This document shows, piece after piece, positions 12,275-27,806 of a stretch of DNA of 64,000 nt. The notes beneath the pieces are model-generated. The model searched no databases and was not told where the DNA came from. It was given only the letters and a program-made list of their open reading frames with translations. Each line of letters begins with the position of its first letter. The first letter of the stretch is position 1. A program made the position numbers and the translations under genes. The stretch lies in NCBI GenBank assembly GCA_009823395.1, contig CM020513.1, positions 8,509,001 through 8,573,000 of the forward strand, given 5' to 3'. Origin of the DNA: Thamnaconus septentrionalis. Its lineage: Eukaryota > Chordata > Actinopteri > Tetraodontiformes > Monacanthidae.

Positions 12275-15200
12275 TTAGCTGTCCGTCAGCGACTCTTCAA
12301 AGAAGGCCAGGTGCTGGTACCCCAGCAGTGGGGTGGGCTCCCCGAGGACGGCCACCGTGAAGTTGGGCCGCCTCCAGGCGTAAACCATGCTGTTCAGGAA
12401 GCCCTGCAGCGACACCGTGGCTGCCTGAAATAAACCAGAAGCGACAATAAAAACCCAGGACTCGTTGACGGAGGCCTCTGGTGACAGTTTCCAATCCACG
12501 CGTCTGATCTGAATTTTCAGAAAGCAAGCAGCAGGCTCAGTTTGCCTCAGAGCGTCAGGCGTTCAGCCCAAAGGAAAGTTAACTCAAGCTAACGGAACGT
12601 AGCGCATTCACGACGCAAACGCACATCCTGGCAACTGAAAGCTAGAGGCGATTCGTCGCCCGGTTTGGATAATTTGGACTCTTGTTCATTGCATTTGTTC
12701 TTGGGTTTGTTTTATTTGATTTTTACATTTGAGTAAATGGCCCCTATCGCCTATAGGCTTCCATTGTACTGGCATTAGATGGAGCTGCTTTCCGTGCGCG
12801 AGGTAGGAAAATGCCACCAGAGATTACGCTCACCTGTATGACGTAGAGGGGAAACAGGTTGCGCAATGTGATTTGCTGGATTTGGGACAGCAGAATGAGG
12901 AGTATAACTGCAGCGGGAAGAAACACAAATAGCCATTTGACGTGAGATCAAGGTGACTGACACTTACACATTTTGCCTTTAAAATGTAAGTGTGTGTGTG
13001 TGTGTGTGTGTGTACCTGGTACCCAGCAGAATAAGATGACGATCATCATGTTTCTCGCCGTTTGCAACGTGGATTTGACTTTCCTCCCCGAGCGCCCGTC
13101 GCCCTCCACAGGGAACAGCCACCACTGCTGCTGCTGATTGTACCATTTACCGATCTTATTGTAGATGGCCTGAAACGCAGCGTAACACGTAGGTTTTAGA
13201 CTCCCCTCTTGATACACGTCAAGGGTTTCGACAGATTTGTTTGACGGTCAATCTGTCTCACGTTTCACGTCACCCTTTAAAAAAAAAAAACAAGACAATC
13301 AAAAAGAAAATCCTCTTAAAAGAACTGTGACTTACGGAGCAGAAACAAATCACTGTCAAGACGGTGACGATGAGAGTCACTCGCACAAACACGCTGCGGT
13401 TGCGTTCCTGCAACGATGGAAACAGCAAAAAAAAGTACAATGAAACGCAACGGCTTGCTTGAAATAGACAGCCGGTCGTCCCGGAACGGAATTATAGAAC
13501 AAATGCAGAACAGCTGGGGGGGGTTTACTCACAGAAACGTCGCAGGAGTAGCCTGACACGTGCAAGAACAATATGCAGCTGAGGGAGGGAAAGCAGGAGG
13601 CCGTAAAACACAGTGAAACAAGTTGGGCTGTGCGGCTCGTCCCAACGCAGCCGGGTTAATGACGAAGCCGACGTGCTCACCTGGTGCAGTAGGTGCTGCT
13701 GTTGCTAACGTTCCACATCCTCGACGACTGAAAGATGTCAATAGGCGGGCTGCGTTTGGCAACGACGGAGGCATACGGCAAATAGAAAGCGATAGGGACC
13801 AACCTGTGGTAGCAGGAGGGTGAAACGCAGATTAGAGTGATATGGAAGGCTGGGTGCGAGGTGGGTCAGAGTGCAGCGCACAGGAATATTTGGGGGGGGG
13901 ACCTACCAGGCAATGACGTATAACAACAGGCTGAGTTTTTTCTGTCCAGATCCACTCTGTAAATCCAAGAGTACACAGAATTAGTTCTGGCTCCATTTAA
14001 AGTCGTTTTTTTTTTCTTTTTTTCTTTTTTTTTCACCTCCCCGCCAGCACACCGCTCACCCAATCGTTCCTCTCCTCCGTGGGCCTCGTTCTCCACCCCT
14101 GGATGATGCACTTTGACTTCCATGCGTACACCAAAACCAGCAGCGAGGAAATTAAATAGAACGTCTAAAACAGGACAGACAGACACACATGCACGTTTCC
14201 CCGAGATAAAGACACTTGAACGACTTCAGCAACGAGCTCGATACGCAGCACAACCACCGTGTGCCGCGTGATAATGCCGGGTGTGCCGTGAAAAATTATC
14301 CCAATTTTACTTCATCGGTCTAAAAATAACAACAACGCTCTGTTGTCAGGCGACTTTCCTCCCTCAATCAGGACATTTGTGGGCATCTAAACAGGCCCAT
14401 GTTTCGCACTGAGTGAGTATAAATAAATGAAGAGACTATATTGTCATTTTTCATAGTGTGCCATGGGATGTTATCAATGTAAAAAATGCGCCGTGGCTCA
14501 ATAAGGGTTGAAAAACACTGCGTATGGTAGGAATGTTGAAACCTCCTAATTGGATTCAGTTAGAAGCCTCCAGTAGCCAGAAAGACTCGACTCCAAACTC
14601 ACTTCCAAACATTACTGATAGAGCAGCTGTTAAAACACATGCACTCAAAATGATTTCCTACAGGAACGTTAATATTGTGCCGGGCCGTAATTCAGAGCAA
14701 GCGCAAATTTATCGCAATTTGCCTCGCAGTTTATCAGGTTTTCCCTCTCCTCTCTCACATTCCTGTGAGGAAACCTGACACGCTTTTTCCTTCCTTCAAT
14801 ACATTTCGAGAATAAAGGATGAATACCTTTCCTATCGGCATTATGAAAGTAAAAATCCACATTCTATACCAAGCATGTGAGTATTCTCTCCTTTGTGCGC
14901 TACCTGTTAAGTCAACATGCCTGAGCGCTCTTTTTTTTTTTCTGAGCCACATCTTTACTGTGAAGTGTGACAATAACTCAGAAAGCTTTTAAATACATCT
15001 GGCAGTCCAAAACCAGGGGAAGAAAACCGGGAAAAAGAAAGACGATCACATTTTATCCAATCGGCAGTAAGCTTACCAGTGCCAGAGGCAGGCCGAATGG
15101 ACAGAAGGCCACGCTCTTTTGAGCGTCGTATTTGCTCAAAAAGGCAGTCACCATCAGCGTCACAGCAGCCAAGAGGTCTGCCAGGGCGAGCTGCACCAGG

Positions 15201-16484
15201 ACGTGCACCTGGAAACACAAGCAAGCGCATTTCTACAACCGGTTGTGTCCGTGAAACATCACGACACCAACATTTTCAGAGAACATAATAATAAACAATG
15301 CAATACTTTGACAACTGGAAGCAAACTGCTGAGGCCCATTGGTAAAACAGATGGCCATAAAATGTTATCCAACCTATTCTACTGAGGCTGTGGTTTAATT
15401 AGGTGGCGCCAAACTTAGCACATTTTTGACAAACGTGAGGGGGAGGAAATGTTAGGAACGCCTCTTGGTGTGAAAAGCATGCCTGCAGAATGCTGCTAAT
15501 AGCAGCAGAACCAACGTTTGCCTCAGTGGGGACCAAACGCTTTGCGTGAGAGAGAGTGAGAGTTTCAAAAGACGGGACGGCCAAGGCACAGTCACATATA
15601 CTGTATATATGTTGCGTGCTGCTAGCTTAAAGTATATAACACATACCAACAGACACCAATGCATGACACACGACTTACCTGTTCGCTGAGACGTTTCCAC
15701 CTGACGACAGAGACCACCAGGACGGAGAAACTCCCGATCAAACTGCAAGTTGATGAATGAAGAGTTCATGGTTAAGTTTTAAATAAAGCTGTAGTTAAAT
15801 AACAGCGATGAGGTGTTGCTGTTTTACATTTGTAACATGGGAGGTGGTAGAGTTAAGAGAACCTTTAGTGTTAGCTGGCCAGACTGAGGTGTGATACTAA
15901 CACATTAAAATCAGTCAATCGCTCACTTGGAATTATTAAGTCAGCGAGAATCACCTAGATCTCCAACGTCATTGAAATTATAGTTTTATGACTCGATCAG
16001 TCACAAGCAACAGGGGAAAACCAAAACATCCAGGGAGCCACAGAAAACAAGTCCACTGGGAGAAACTATAGCAAATACGTGTCGTGGAGTCAAATTCCAC
16101 TGAATGTAAAATCTAAATCTAAAGTTGGAAATCTGCAGGTGGCCTTGGGATGCACTGACTCATTGTTTTGTCCGGGAAAGTTGAGCAGTAAACAACGATG
16201 CCAGTTGAATGAAATATTACTTTTAAGTGCAAATGCAACCTGCCAACAAGTGTTTTTAATCCGAGTAAAGTGCATGCTTAAAAAGAGCCATGGGCGTTTT
16301 ACCTGGGAGTGAGAAACACGAAATACAGTTTTTCAAGAACATCAATCTGGAAAAATGACAGCAGGAAAAACTAAATTAAATATCAGTATTAATCCTCATT
16401 AATGTGTCTTTGAAAAGTACAGTACAATAACAAAAGAAGAGTTGAGCCTACCTGAGCGTCACTGAAAGTGGAATTATCCTCCAT
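12275..16484 (-). CDS. tmem116: Transmembrane protein 116, seven-helix GPCR-like protein
   Basis: Exons in coding order: 16484-16452, 16346-16303, 15742-15679, 15208-15077, 14164-14060, 13956-13907, 13803-13681, 13578-13533, 13407-13336, 13169-13016, 12907-12834, 12424-12275. They join in frame into 348 residues. The start is the ATG at 16484, giving MEDNSTFSDAQ with an N-glycosylation site. Hydrophobic segments lie at about 17-42, 48-72, 91-107, 131-152, 204-223, 257-283 and 288-318. LALADLL in helix 2 recalls GPCRs, but there is no DRY motif. A Cys-rich loop (YCTSCI, SGYSC) sits between helices 4 and 5. The end, from LYVIQ through GFLNSMVYAW to PTPLL, matches what I recall of human TMEM116 (LYVLQ, GLLNCGVYGW, TPLL). 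Ligand and function are unknown. The alternative reading is an unnamed orphan GPCR. Confidence 0.82.
14264..14521. mobile_element. Probable DNA-transposon relic with one terminus
   Basis: The right edge ends GGGTTGAAAAACACTG, preceded by ATGCGCCGTGGCTCAATAA, which is a terminus seen in many vertebrate hAT-like repeats. The matching left end is absent. It lies in a tmem116 intron. A second single-ended trace of the same edge occurs near 56552-56569. Confidence 0.4.
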
Positions 16485-18446
16485 GATAATTATCCAAAAC
16501 TAGAAGCCTGTTGATATGAAACCAAGCTCTCTGTCCGGGCAATCTTAAACATGTCTTTGTACAACTGTGTTCTCTCATAAAGGCACACCTACTATATGTC
16601 TGACACCTGGTCACCTGGTCGCTCCTCTGACTCCGCCCAGCAGCATAATAACACCTGTGGAGTCACGACGGGCCCGCCATTCGCAGGACGTCCGTGATTA
16701 GAACGTCAGTGGAACGGAGACATCTAGCGGTGAAAGCAGGAACTTCATGTCGACGGTTCCTTTCCGTTTTAATCCCCGACTGAGGGTGTTTACTGCTGTG
16801 TGCAAACTGTGGCACATAACATGAAGTGTATAATACCAATAACAACAGAAAACATGAATATAAATGATAACGTGAATAAATTAGGGTCAACTGTGGTGCA
16901 AAAAGTTCAATAAACTGGCATCTTCACTCACATGGATGGATGGATGGATGGAATGATTACTTGCAGAATTGATTATTCTGTCCTTCAAGGCCACTTTGAG
17001 GCCTTCTTGTTTTTGTCCATTGCAGCACATAATCAATTTTCTACCATCGTAATCAGTTTTGGCAAGATGCTCCTGATTTTGCACGTTAGTTGGTCTCCTT
17101 TGCCCCTTGGGATAGTAAAACACTGGCATTCTATTCTGGGCCTGCCTCCATCCTATCTTTTAACCTCATCTCACAGAAGACTTACACTTACAACCTTTGC
17201 TCCCAGGGGCCTTTCCTTATTTCTGTGTCAGATCAGAACTGAGTGGCGAGGAAAGTCCTTTGTCTGCCGCTCACTTTGCATGACATGAGCTGCGGAGCGA
17301 CTTAATGCTGACTGAGCAAGTCTCACAATTTTCAGACCGTCCTAAACGATTTGGAGGCCGCTAATGTATTTAGTCAGTGCTTGGTTTAGGAGACCACTTT
17401 GACTGATTTCTAATACTGTCTCTTCATTTTACTGTGTCATCGTGTGCATTCGGGGTTTTTTAACTGTGTACTGTATTGTACTGTCATTTGTTTGTACGGC
17501 TGCTTCGTTGATTTCCTGTCACTTGCTCTGCTGCCTGTGCTGACACAGTCATTTGTGGATCTCAGCTAAGCTTATTTTTGTTTTGTATTCTTATTTGTAC
17601 TTAGAAATTGAGAACAAAAGTTAAGTAAAAGACATTAGGAGAGAGAAAGGGGAAGAAATTAGAAAAAACAGTGGAGATGGTTAGGATTGAACCCAGTTCC
17701 TCCGATAGCGCAGCGCTCTGCCTTAATGACTGAGATAAACTTCCAGCTGACATGCACACAAGAGCCTAAATGACAAGTACAGTGATGCACTGATGGCCTT
17801 CATAGTTCTTTGGTCATCGGCGTTGACGATGGTCTTGTGGGGAGCAACATGGAGATCACAGGATCAAAACCCAGCGTGGCCCAGAGGTACAACATGCAAT
17901 GGAATTTCCTTCAACTGAGATCAACAGGAAGTAGCAAACAGGTAAATGGAGCTAGCTAGCTAGCTAGCTAGCTCCCCTTCCTTCTTTTCAAACTCTCGTT
18001 TAATTCAATTTTAAAAGAGCGAGGAGAATATTTCAGTCAAAATTGGACATTAAACATTTCAGCTCCACTTGTTGTGTTAAATGACCAACTGTCTATTTAT
18101 CCCTGCAGCTGCAGTTTATTCACTGGACCAACATCTAAACATTGCTGTTTATTAATCCTGGTCTCCACCATGAGAAAAGTATCTGTCTTTTTAAAGTCAA
18201 ATCGAGGGAGAATGGCTCGAAAATAAAACATCAATTTGTAAAGACAGACAGCCCTGGCAGGAGGAAGCCTGACTGGTGCATGAAATGGTTGATTCAATTT
18301 TCAGTTTTAACTCCTCAGAGACGACACCAAATAAAAAGAGAAACTGAAAGGAGAACAAAAATTCACCTCTAAAATTTGCTACGAAAAAATCGTACTAATT
18401 ATGCTACACTTGTTCTTTTAAGTTGTTTTTTAAGAAGAAGAGGAAA
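16485..18446. other. Intergenic: tmem116 upstream region
   Basis: No coding exon recognised. It should contain the tmem116 promoter and 5' UTR. It carries a GATG run near 16931-16950, a TAGC tandem palindrome near 17950-17973, and a degenerate tRNA-like block at about 17675-17745 on the minus strand. Confidence 0.5.
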
Positions 18447-18939
18447 CACTGCGGTCAAGCCAACCAACAGTTCGGCAAAAGCGGTCGAGCCAGCAGACAC
18501 TCGCTTTGCTACATCGGAATTTTCTGAAAATTATTGTGAAGCATCCTGGGGAGGTGTACTAGCAGCCCGCAGTGGAATCGTGGAGTGAAAACTCAGAATT
18601 TCTCAGAAATTTTAAGCCAACCACAAAAGGTACATTTTGGGATGGACTTTATTTTTGAAACACTACATCAGAATTTACTGACATTGGGTGGGGGGCTTTC
18701 TTGTGTGGTGTACTACAAGGCGGACACGGAAGAATTAACTGATAACAGAGAAAGATAAAGATAAAGAATTTTCTTAAAATATTCATCTGAAACTGAGTAC
18801 AGAGAAAAGCGATTCTATTTAGTTTCCCCATTGTGCTCGGTGATTACCGTAATACCTGGTGTACACGTAGCCAGCAATAATCGAGTGTCTGCTAGCTCGA
18901 ACGCTTTTTGCCGAACTGTTGGTTGGCCTGACCGCAGTG
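18447..18939. mobile_element. 493-bp element with ~58-bp terminal inverted repeats
   Basis: Starts CACTGCGGTCAAGCCAACCA and ends with the near-perfect reverse complement of this. The arms match over about 58 bases with a few mismatches, extending to CAGCAGACACTCG. The interior is unrelated and non-coding. It ends about 260 bases before the Arf start codon. No clear target duplication was seen, so the superfamily is left open. Confidence 0.75.
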
Positions 18940-18968
18940 AGAAAACGTTCGTCCAATCGACAACGTGA

Positions 18969-19080
18969 TGACGTGACATTGCTCTCACAATCCAACGCGT
19001 TCGAGCTTTGGATGCTTCCCCCCACCCCCGGAGAAAAAAGGAGGAGGAGAAGAAGAAAGTGATGACGTCGACCGTTCCAC
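18969..19080 (+). promoter_or_regulatory. Two CRE-like sites upstream of the Arf gene
   Basis: TGACGTGA at 18969-18976 and TGACGTCG at 19073-19080 each differ from the palindromic CRE by one or two bases. They lie about 120-230 bases before the start codon. Regulation by CREB/ATF/CREB3-type factors is inferred from the motif only. Confidence 0.4.
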
Positions 19081-19200
19081 GTTGGCCCGGACGTGGCAGT
19101 GGGCCGTCGTAGTTGAGCCTCTCTAGTCACAAGAAAACAAAGGTGTGTGGAAAGTAACGGTCCTCCTTTTGGGACATTCGGGATCATATTCAGTTAAGAT

Positions 19201-22861
<3,661 letters not shown>

Positions 22862-23768
22862 AGAGCGGCGGGGACGAGCGGATGAGATCGAGAGACACTT
22901 AGCGCCGCAGGAAAGGGAAGGAGAGAAGACGCAAGACATCGAGTCCGACAACTGGCGCTGCGGCGCTGGGAGGACGAGGCTGGTGGACAGTTTCATCACC
23001 TTCGGAAAGTTCTGTCACATCAACTTGTTTTTGTTTGTTTTTTTTGTATTATGTACTTTAAGCATTTTATCTCCTGACTCGCTCCTTCTTTTTAATCCCT
23101 CGGTCTCCAAAACTGAAACTTTGCAGTAGGTTTGTAAATACACTCAGTCGCAATTTGAGCAAATAGACGACTGGAAGATTTTTTTCTGTCATAGATGCTT
23201 GGTTTTTTGTTTTGTTTTTTTTTCTCCGCTCAGCATTTGCTTGTAATGAACCACTTTGACAATTGATGGATGCTGACGGTGGGGCCCCAGTGTCCTCGAG
23301 GACACGACGGCTGCGGTTGCCGCCACAACCACCCCCCGGCCCCCCAGTGGGTATCTGACTCCCTTCAGTTTTCACTGCTAACACCCTGATGCCATGCTAG
23401 CTGTAAAAATGTGGGGAGGGATGTGTGTGAGACTTGGTGGCGTCACACTTGATGGACCCAAAAAGTAAACCATGTGCCTTCTGCTCCCGCTTTACCCTCC
23501 CTCCCTCTGTTTTTCCACTACACCCGTTGCTGTGTCTTCTCTCCTCCTTAAGCGACACTCAAAACACAATGACAAAAAATGACACCTCCTTTTGTGTTGC
23601 CATGTGTACCGAGGAACAATGGAGCTTCACCAGTGTGACTGTTGATGGCTTTTTTTTTATGCAACTTAACATCTGATTTAGCAGGATATTAATCTGGTTG
23701 CTTGTGTTGGATCCCCCCGACCCCTTCACTCCTACCATTTTTATGACCAAATCTTTGGAAAATTGATA

Positions 23769-23774
23769 AATAAA
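23769..23774 (+). promoter_or_regulatory. Poly(A) signal AATAAA, Arf gene
   Basis: Canonical hexamer about 910 bases after the Arf stop codon, at the end of a T-rich 3' UTR. Confidence 0.6.
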
Positions 23775-24083
23775 ATCTTCAATTCCTCTATTCTTTTATT
23801 GGGATATCTTTTACTTGAGCACTGGGATAGAAAAAGCCTATTCAGTGGTCTTTTCTGTTATTGGCTGTAGTCACCATGAGGTGAGAAACACCAAAACAGC
23901 GTCTCGAGTCTTACAGAAAATGTGTCATTCTAAACTTTGCAATGTCTTTGTGGGATTGTAACGGAAGAGCAATCACGAGGACCTATTGAAAGCATAGTGT
24001 CGGTACATTTTTCTATGCTGAACGCAGCTGCACAACCACTAACGCAACCAAATGGAAAAATCAGCAATGCTTTGGCACGAGAG

Positions 24084-24318
24084 AGGTGGTAGCAACTCTC
24101 GTGCTAACAGGTTGTGAGCACAACAACAGGTGGTAGCAACTCTCGTGCTAACAGGTTGTTAGCACGACAACAGGTTGTAGCAACTCTCGTGCTAACAGGT
24201 TGTTAGCACGACAACAGGTTGTAGCAACTCTCGTGCTAACAGGTTGTGAGCACGACAACAGGTGGTAGCAACTCTCATGCTAACAGGTTGTTAGCACGAC
24301 AACAGGTTGTAGCAACTC
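24084..24318 (+). repeat. 44-bp minisatellite, ~5.3 copies, with internal hairpin
   Basis: The unit begins AGGTTGTAGCAACTCTCG and repeats every 44 bases with a few substitutions (G/T at two positions). Each unit carries the inverted pair CGTGCTAACA and TGTTAGCACG separated by two bases. Not a CRISPR: the repeats are contiguous, without unique spacers. Confidence 0.9.
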
Positions 24319-25208
24319 TATGCCTTGAAAATGAAACAATAGAAATGAAGAGCAGACAGACGCCACAGTGTTGCAAGAGAGTTTTATTCAAGCAAAGTGA
24401 TGGCAGCCACGGTTCAGTGCTGAGGCTGTCTGAGGGAGACGTACTGTGTTGTATTCTTAATGTTTATACCCCCTTCTGAGACAAAAAAAAGAAATCCTAC
24501 GTCCTGTCAAAAGTTTATGTATACATTCCAAATTGTGCCTATAGCTGCTGGAGACGCCTCTCTTCAAGCTTTTGCCCTTTTCCACCCATAAAAGCTCTGA
24601 ATAAAGTTGGCGTTACAAACAAATATATAGTATTTGACCCTTTGTTTAGGACATGAATTTGAAGCATTGATTAATCTAAATCTTTACAAAAAGTTCAAAA
24701 TCAGCTCATTTTTAGATCTGGTCTTCAGAGTTGTAACAAAACTGCTCATTATAACCCCTAAAATGAGCTTCAAGTAAAGCAAAGGAGCCAACTGGAGGCT
24801 GGAATTGAGATCATTTGATACAAAGTCTCTTTGCTGTACACTTGACAATGGAATCCCGACAGTAGTTGGTGACAGCTGAAGGCAGAAAGGAAACCGGGAA
24901 GGTTTTTCAAATGTGTGAGCAAGAGTTGAAGTCTGCTCGACAAATTTGCAGCCCACATATTCTCTATGTGTCGCAACTGCTGAAGAATCACGCCTGAAGC
25001 TGCTGCTGAGGTTCTATGCACGCTCCCAAAGTGAAGGTACGAGCACCATAATTGGCTTGCTTTAATGTTTCAACAGCTGCTGTAATGCATTTATGGCTGA
25101 TAATCAGGCTTAGTGAAGCTGGGTCAGCGCAGTGCGAGTGTCCGTGTGTGAGTGTGTGTGAATATCTCTCTGTCCCCCACTGTGTGGTTCATCAGCACTG
25201 AGGAGCGC

Positions 25209-26541
25209 ATGTCAAACTATTTTGAATCGCTCTTTGGAACTCTCGTCCTCCCGGATGCGCTGAATGGGATTTTTGGCAACGTAATCAAGAAGGTAAAACT
25301 TTGAACTCACAGCATTTAATAGATGCTTGAAATGTAAACTATGATAGTTATTCAAAATATAATCTAATCTTACTATATTTATGTCTATATCTACTATGTC
25401 TGTAATACGTTTGTACGAAAGGGAACTGCGCTTCGCTTTTTTTTTTTTTTTTAGCTTGATTAAACATTTAAACGTTCAAGAATCTCTTAGTGGATTAAAG
25501 CTAAATATAGAGATAATAATAAGGTGCAAGTCTTTTTTAGTGCTGTACAAGTCAGCATTTTGTTTTAATGCTCTTGTGAATTTTTTGAAAAGAAATATGG
25601 CACCATTTTGAGTTGGAGGTAAGTACACACGAAACAAGCTACGTGTCAGCAGAGGGAAATTTCCTTCGATCTCTTGCGCAGAATGATGCCGACCTTCAGC
25701 TTGCACATGCCAGTGCCCCGGCCCTCTTACACTCAGGCCAGGGAGAACCTGGTGAGGGCCATCCCATCCAAGCTGCTCTGTCTGCTGGCCTGCGGGGGGA
25801 GGGACTGCCGATATGAAGGGCCAGAGTGCTGGAAGGCCAATCAGCAGGCCATCCGAGGCCTTTTCTCCTCCTGGTGAGACTGAACCTTCAGTGTCGCAAC
25901 TGCCGTTTTCTTAGTTTATACCATAGGTATTTTTTTTTTACATATTTATCTGTAAAGTTGACTAGAAGCAATAGAGTAATAATAATATTCTTCGCTCCTG
26001 CATCATGTTTTTCTGCAGGGTCACCGATGACATCGTCGCCATGGCCCGACCGTCCAATCACCTAATCGAGAAGTATGACATCGTCGAACAGTTTCAGAGG
26101 TAACTGCCGCTCATGAATCTGTTTGCATGGCCGTCCTGTGTGCACTTCATACAGTAGGTGCATGAATCATAAGCAGTGGCATGATTATAAGCCTTATTAA
26201 GTCGTGTGACAACAAGAGGGGACCTTATCTGGCAACTCCCTGCGCATACACAGCTTCATGCTGAAATTTGTGAATATATCTCGATATATACTTGAATGTT
26301 TAAATATGAAAAAACTGAACTGATGAACACAGCAATTTTTTTTTGTCAGGTTGAACATCCGATCAGTAATCAACATGCAGCTTCCAGGAGAACACGGCCA
26401 CTGTGGACCGACCCTTGACCCCACCAGTGGCTTCACATACTCCCCACAGATCTTCATGGACAATGACAGTAAGACCTACAGATCTACATCATATATGATA
26501 TTATTGATGTTATACGATGTCATATGTCATATGTATATATG

Positions 26542-26632
<91 letters not shown>

Positions 26633-27772
26633 CGCTGGTCATGTGACTTATACTGGGTGTGACTTATATATATTTAAATATATAATGTCACATAAATAAT
26701 TCACGCTGACCGACATGACCAAGGAGTAAGCATTACCTATATACTCCTGTACCACTGAAAACTAATTTAAACATAAACTTACAGACTGCTGAGAAAGACT
26801 GAACACAAAGACTCACAAAAAATCATATTCTGCAAATACAGATAGATATAGATATATACATATATAGATATATAAACATTGGTATATAACACTGTCATAT
26901 ACCAATGTTTACCTTTTTTAGCGCTCAGAAGACTTCATGACACTTCATAAAACACAAGCTGTGGTTTTTTGTTTGGTTTCAATATGCAAGTTATGATTCA
27001 TCAAGCACCACAAACACCACTAGAAACAACACAAAGTTATTATGAAGCCGCCGCAATGAGTTTGGATGTTTGGCACTGACGTGTCAGTGTATTTTTTTCA
27101 GTCTACTTTTACAACTTTGGCATGCCGGATTTCGGCGTGTCCTCCCTCGTCGGTATCATCGATGGCGTGAAGGTCCTGGCCTTTGCGGTGAGACAGGGAC
27201 GGGTGGCCGTGCACTGCCACGCAGGCCTGGGCCGCACAGGTACCTGCCCGCCCTCCTCCCCTGCTCTCCTCCCCTGCTTTCCTCCCCCACTCAGCGCCCC
27301 CTTCTGTCCACCCAGGTGTCCTGATCGCCTGCTACCTGATCTACACCCTGCGCGTCAGCCCGAGCGAGGCCGTGCACTACGTGCGCGCCAGGCGCCCTCG
27401 CTCCATCCAGACCCGCACGCAGATCAGCCAGGTGTTCGACTTCGCCCGGCTGCTGGCCACGCAGCTGGTCCAGTACCCGGACCTGCGGCTGCGGCACGGA
27501 GCCCCGTTCAGCCTGCAGCACTACCTCAACAGGCAGGCGCTGCTGCTGCACGGCCAGGAGGCGCGAACCCTGCGGCACACACCCAAGGTGACGATGAAGC
27601 CGCCACAGCACATCCTGGATGGTACCGCAGCACCACTGAGCTCCTCCTCCTCTCCTCTTCCTCTTCCACCTCCTTCTGCAACTTCACCTTCTTCTCCTCC
27701 CTCCCCTCCTCCTCCTCCCCCTCCTTCTACTATTCACTTTCTCCTCCTCCCTTCCCTCCTCCTCCCTTCCGT

Positions 27773-27806
<34 letters not shown>

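Larger units (their letters stand above)
22862..25208. other. Arf 3' UTR and intergenic region before ptpdc1
   Basis: The Arf 3' UTR runs to about 23790, with AATAAA at 23769-23774. The rest contains a 44-bp minisatellite at 24084-24318 and no coding sequence I can support. The ptpdc1 promoter and 5' UTR should lie near the right end. Confidence 0.55.

Noticed and set aside
17675..17745. tRNA gene on the minus strand
   Set aside because: A GGTTCAATCC B-box and an A-box-like stretch (TATCTCAGTCATTAAGG) are present, but acceptor and anticodon stems do not pair well. More likely a tRNA-derived SINE remnant.
24084..24318. CRISPR-like regularly repeated array
   Set aside because: The 44-bp units are contiguous tandem copies without unique spacers, in a vertebrate genome: a minisatellite.
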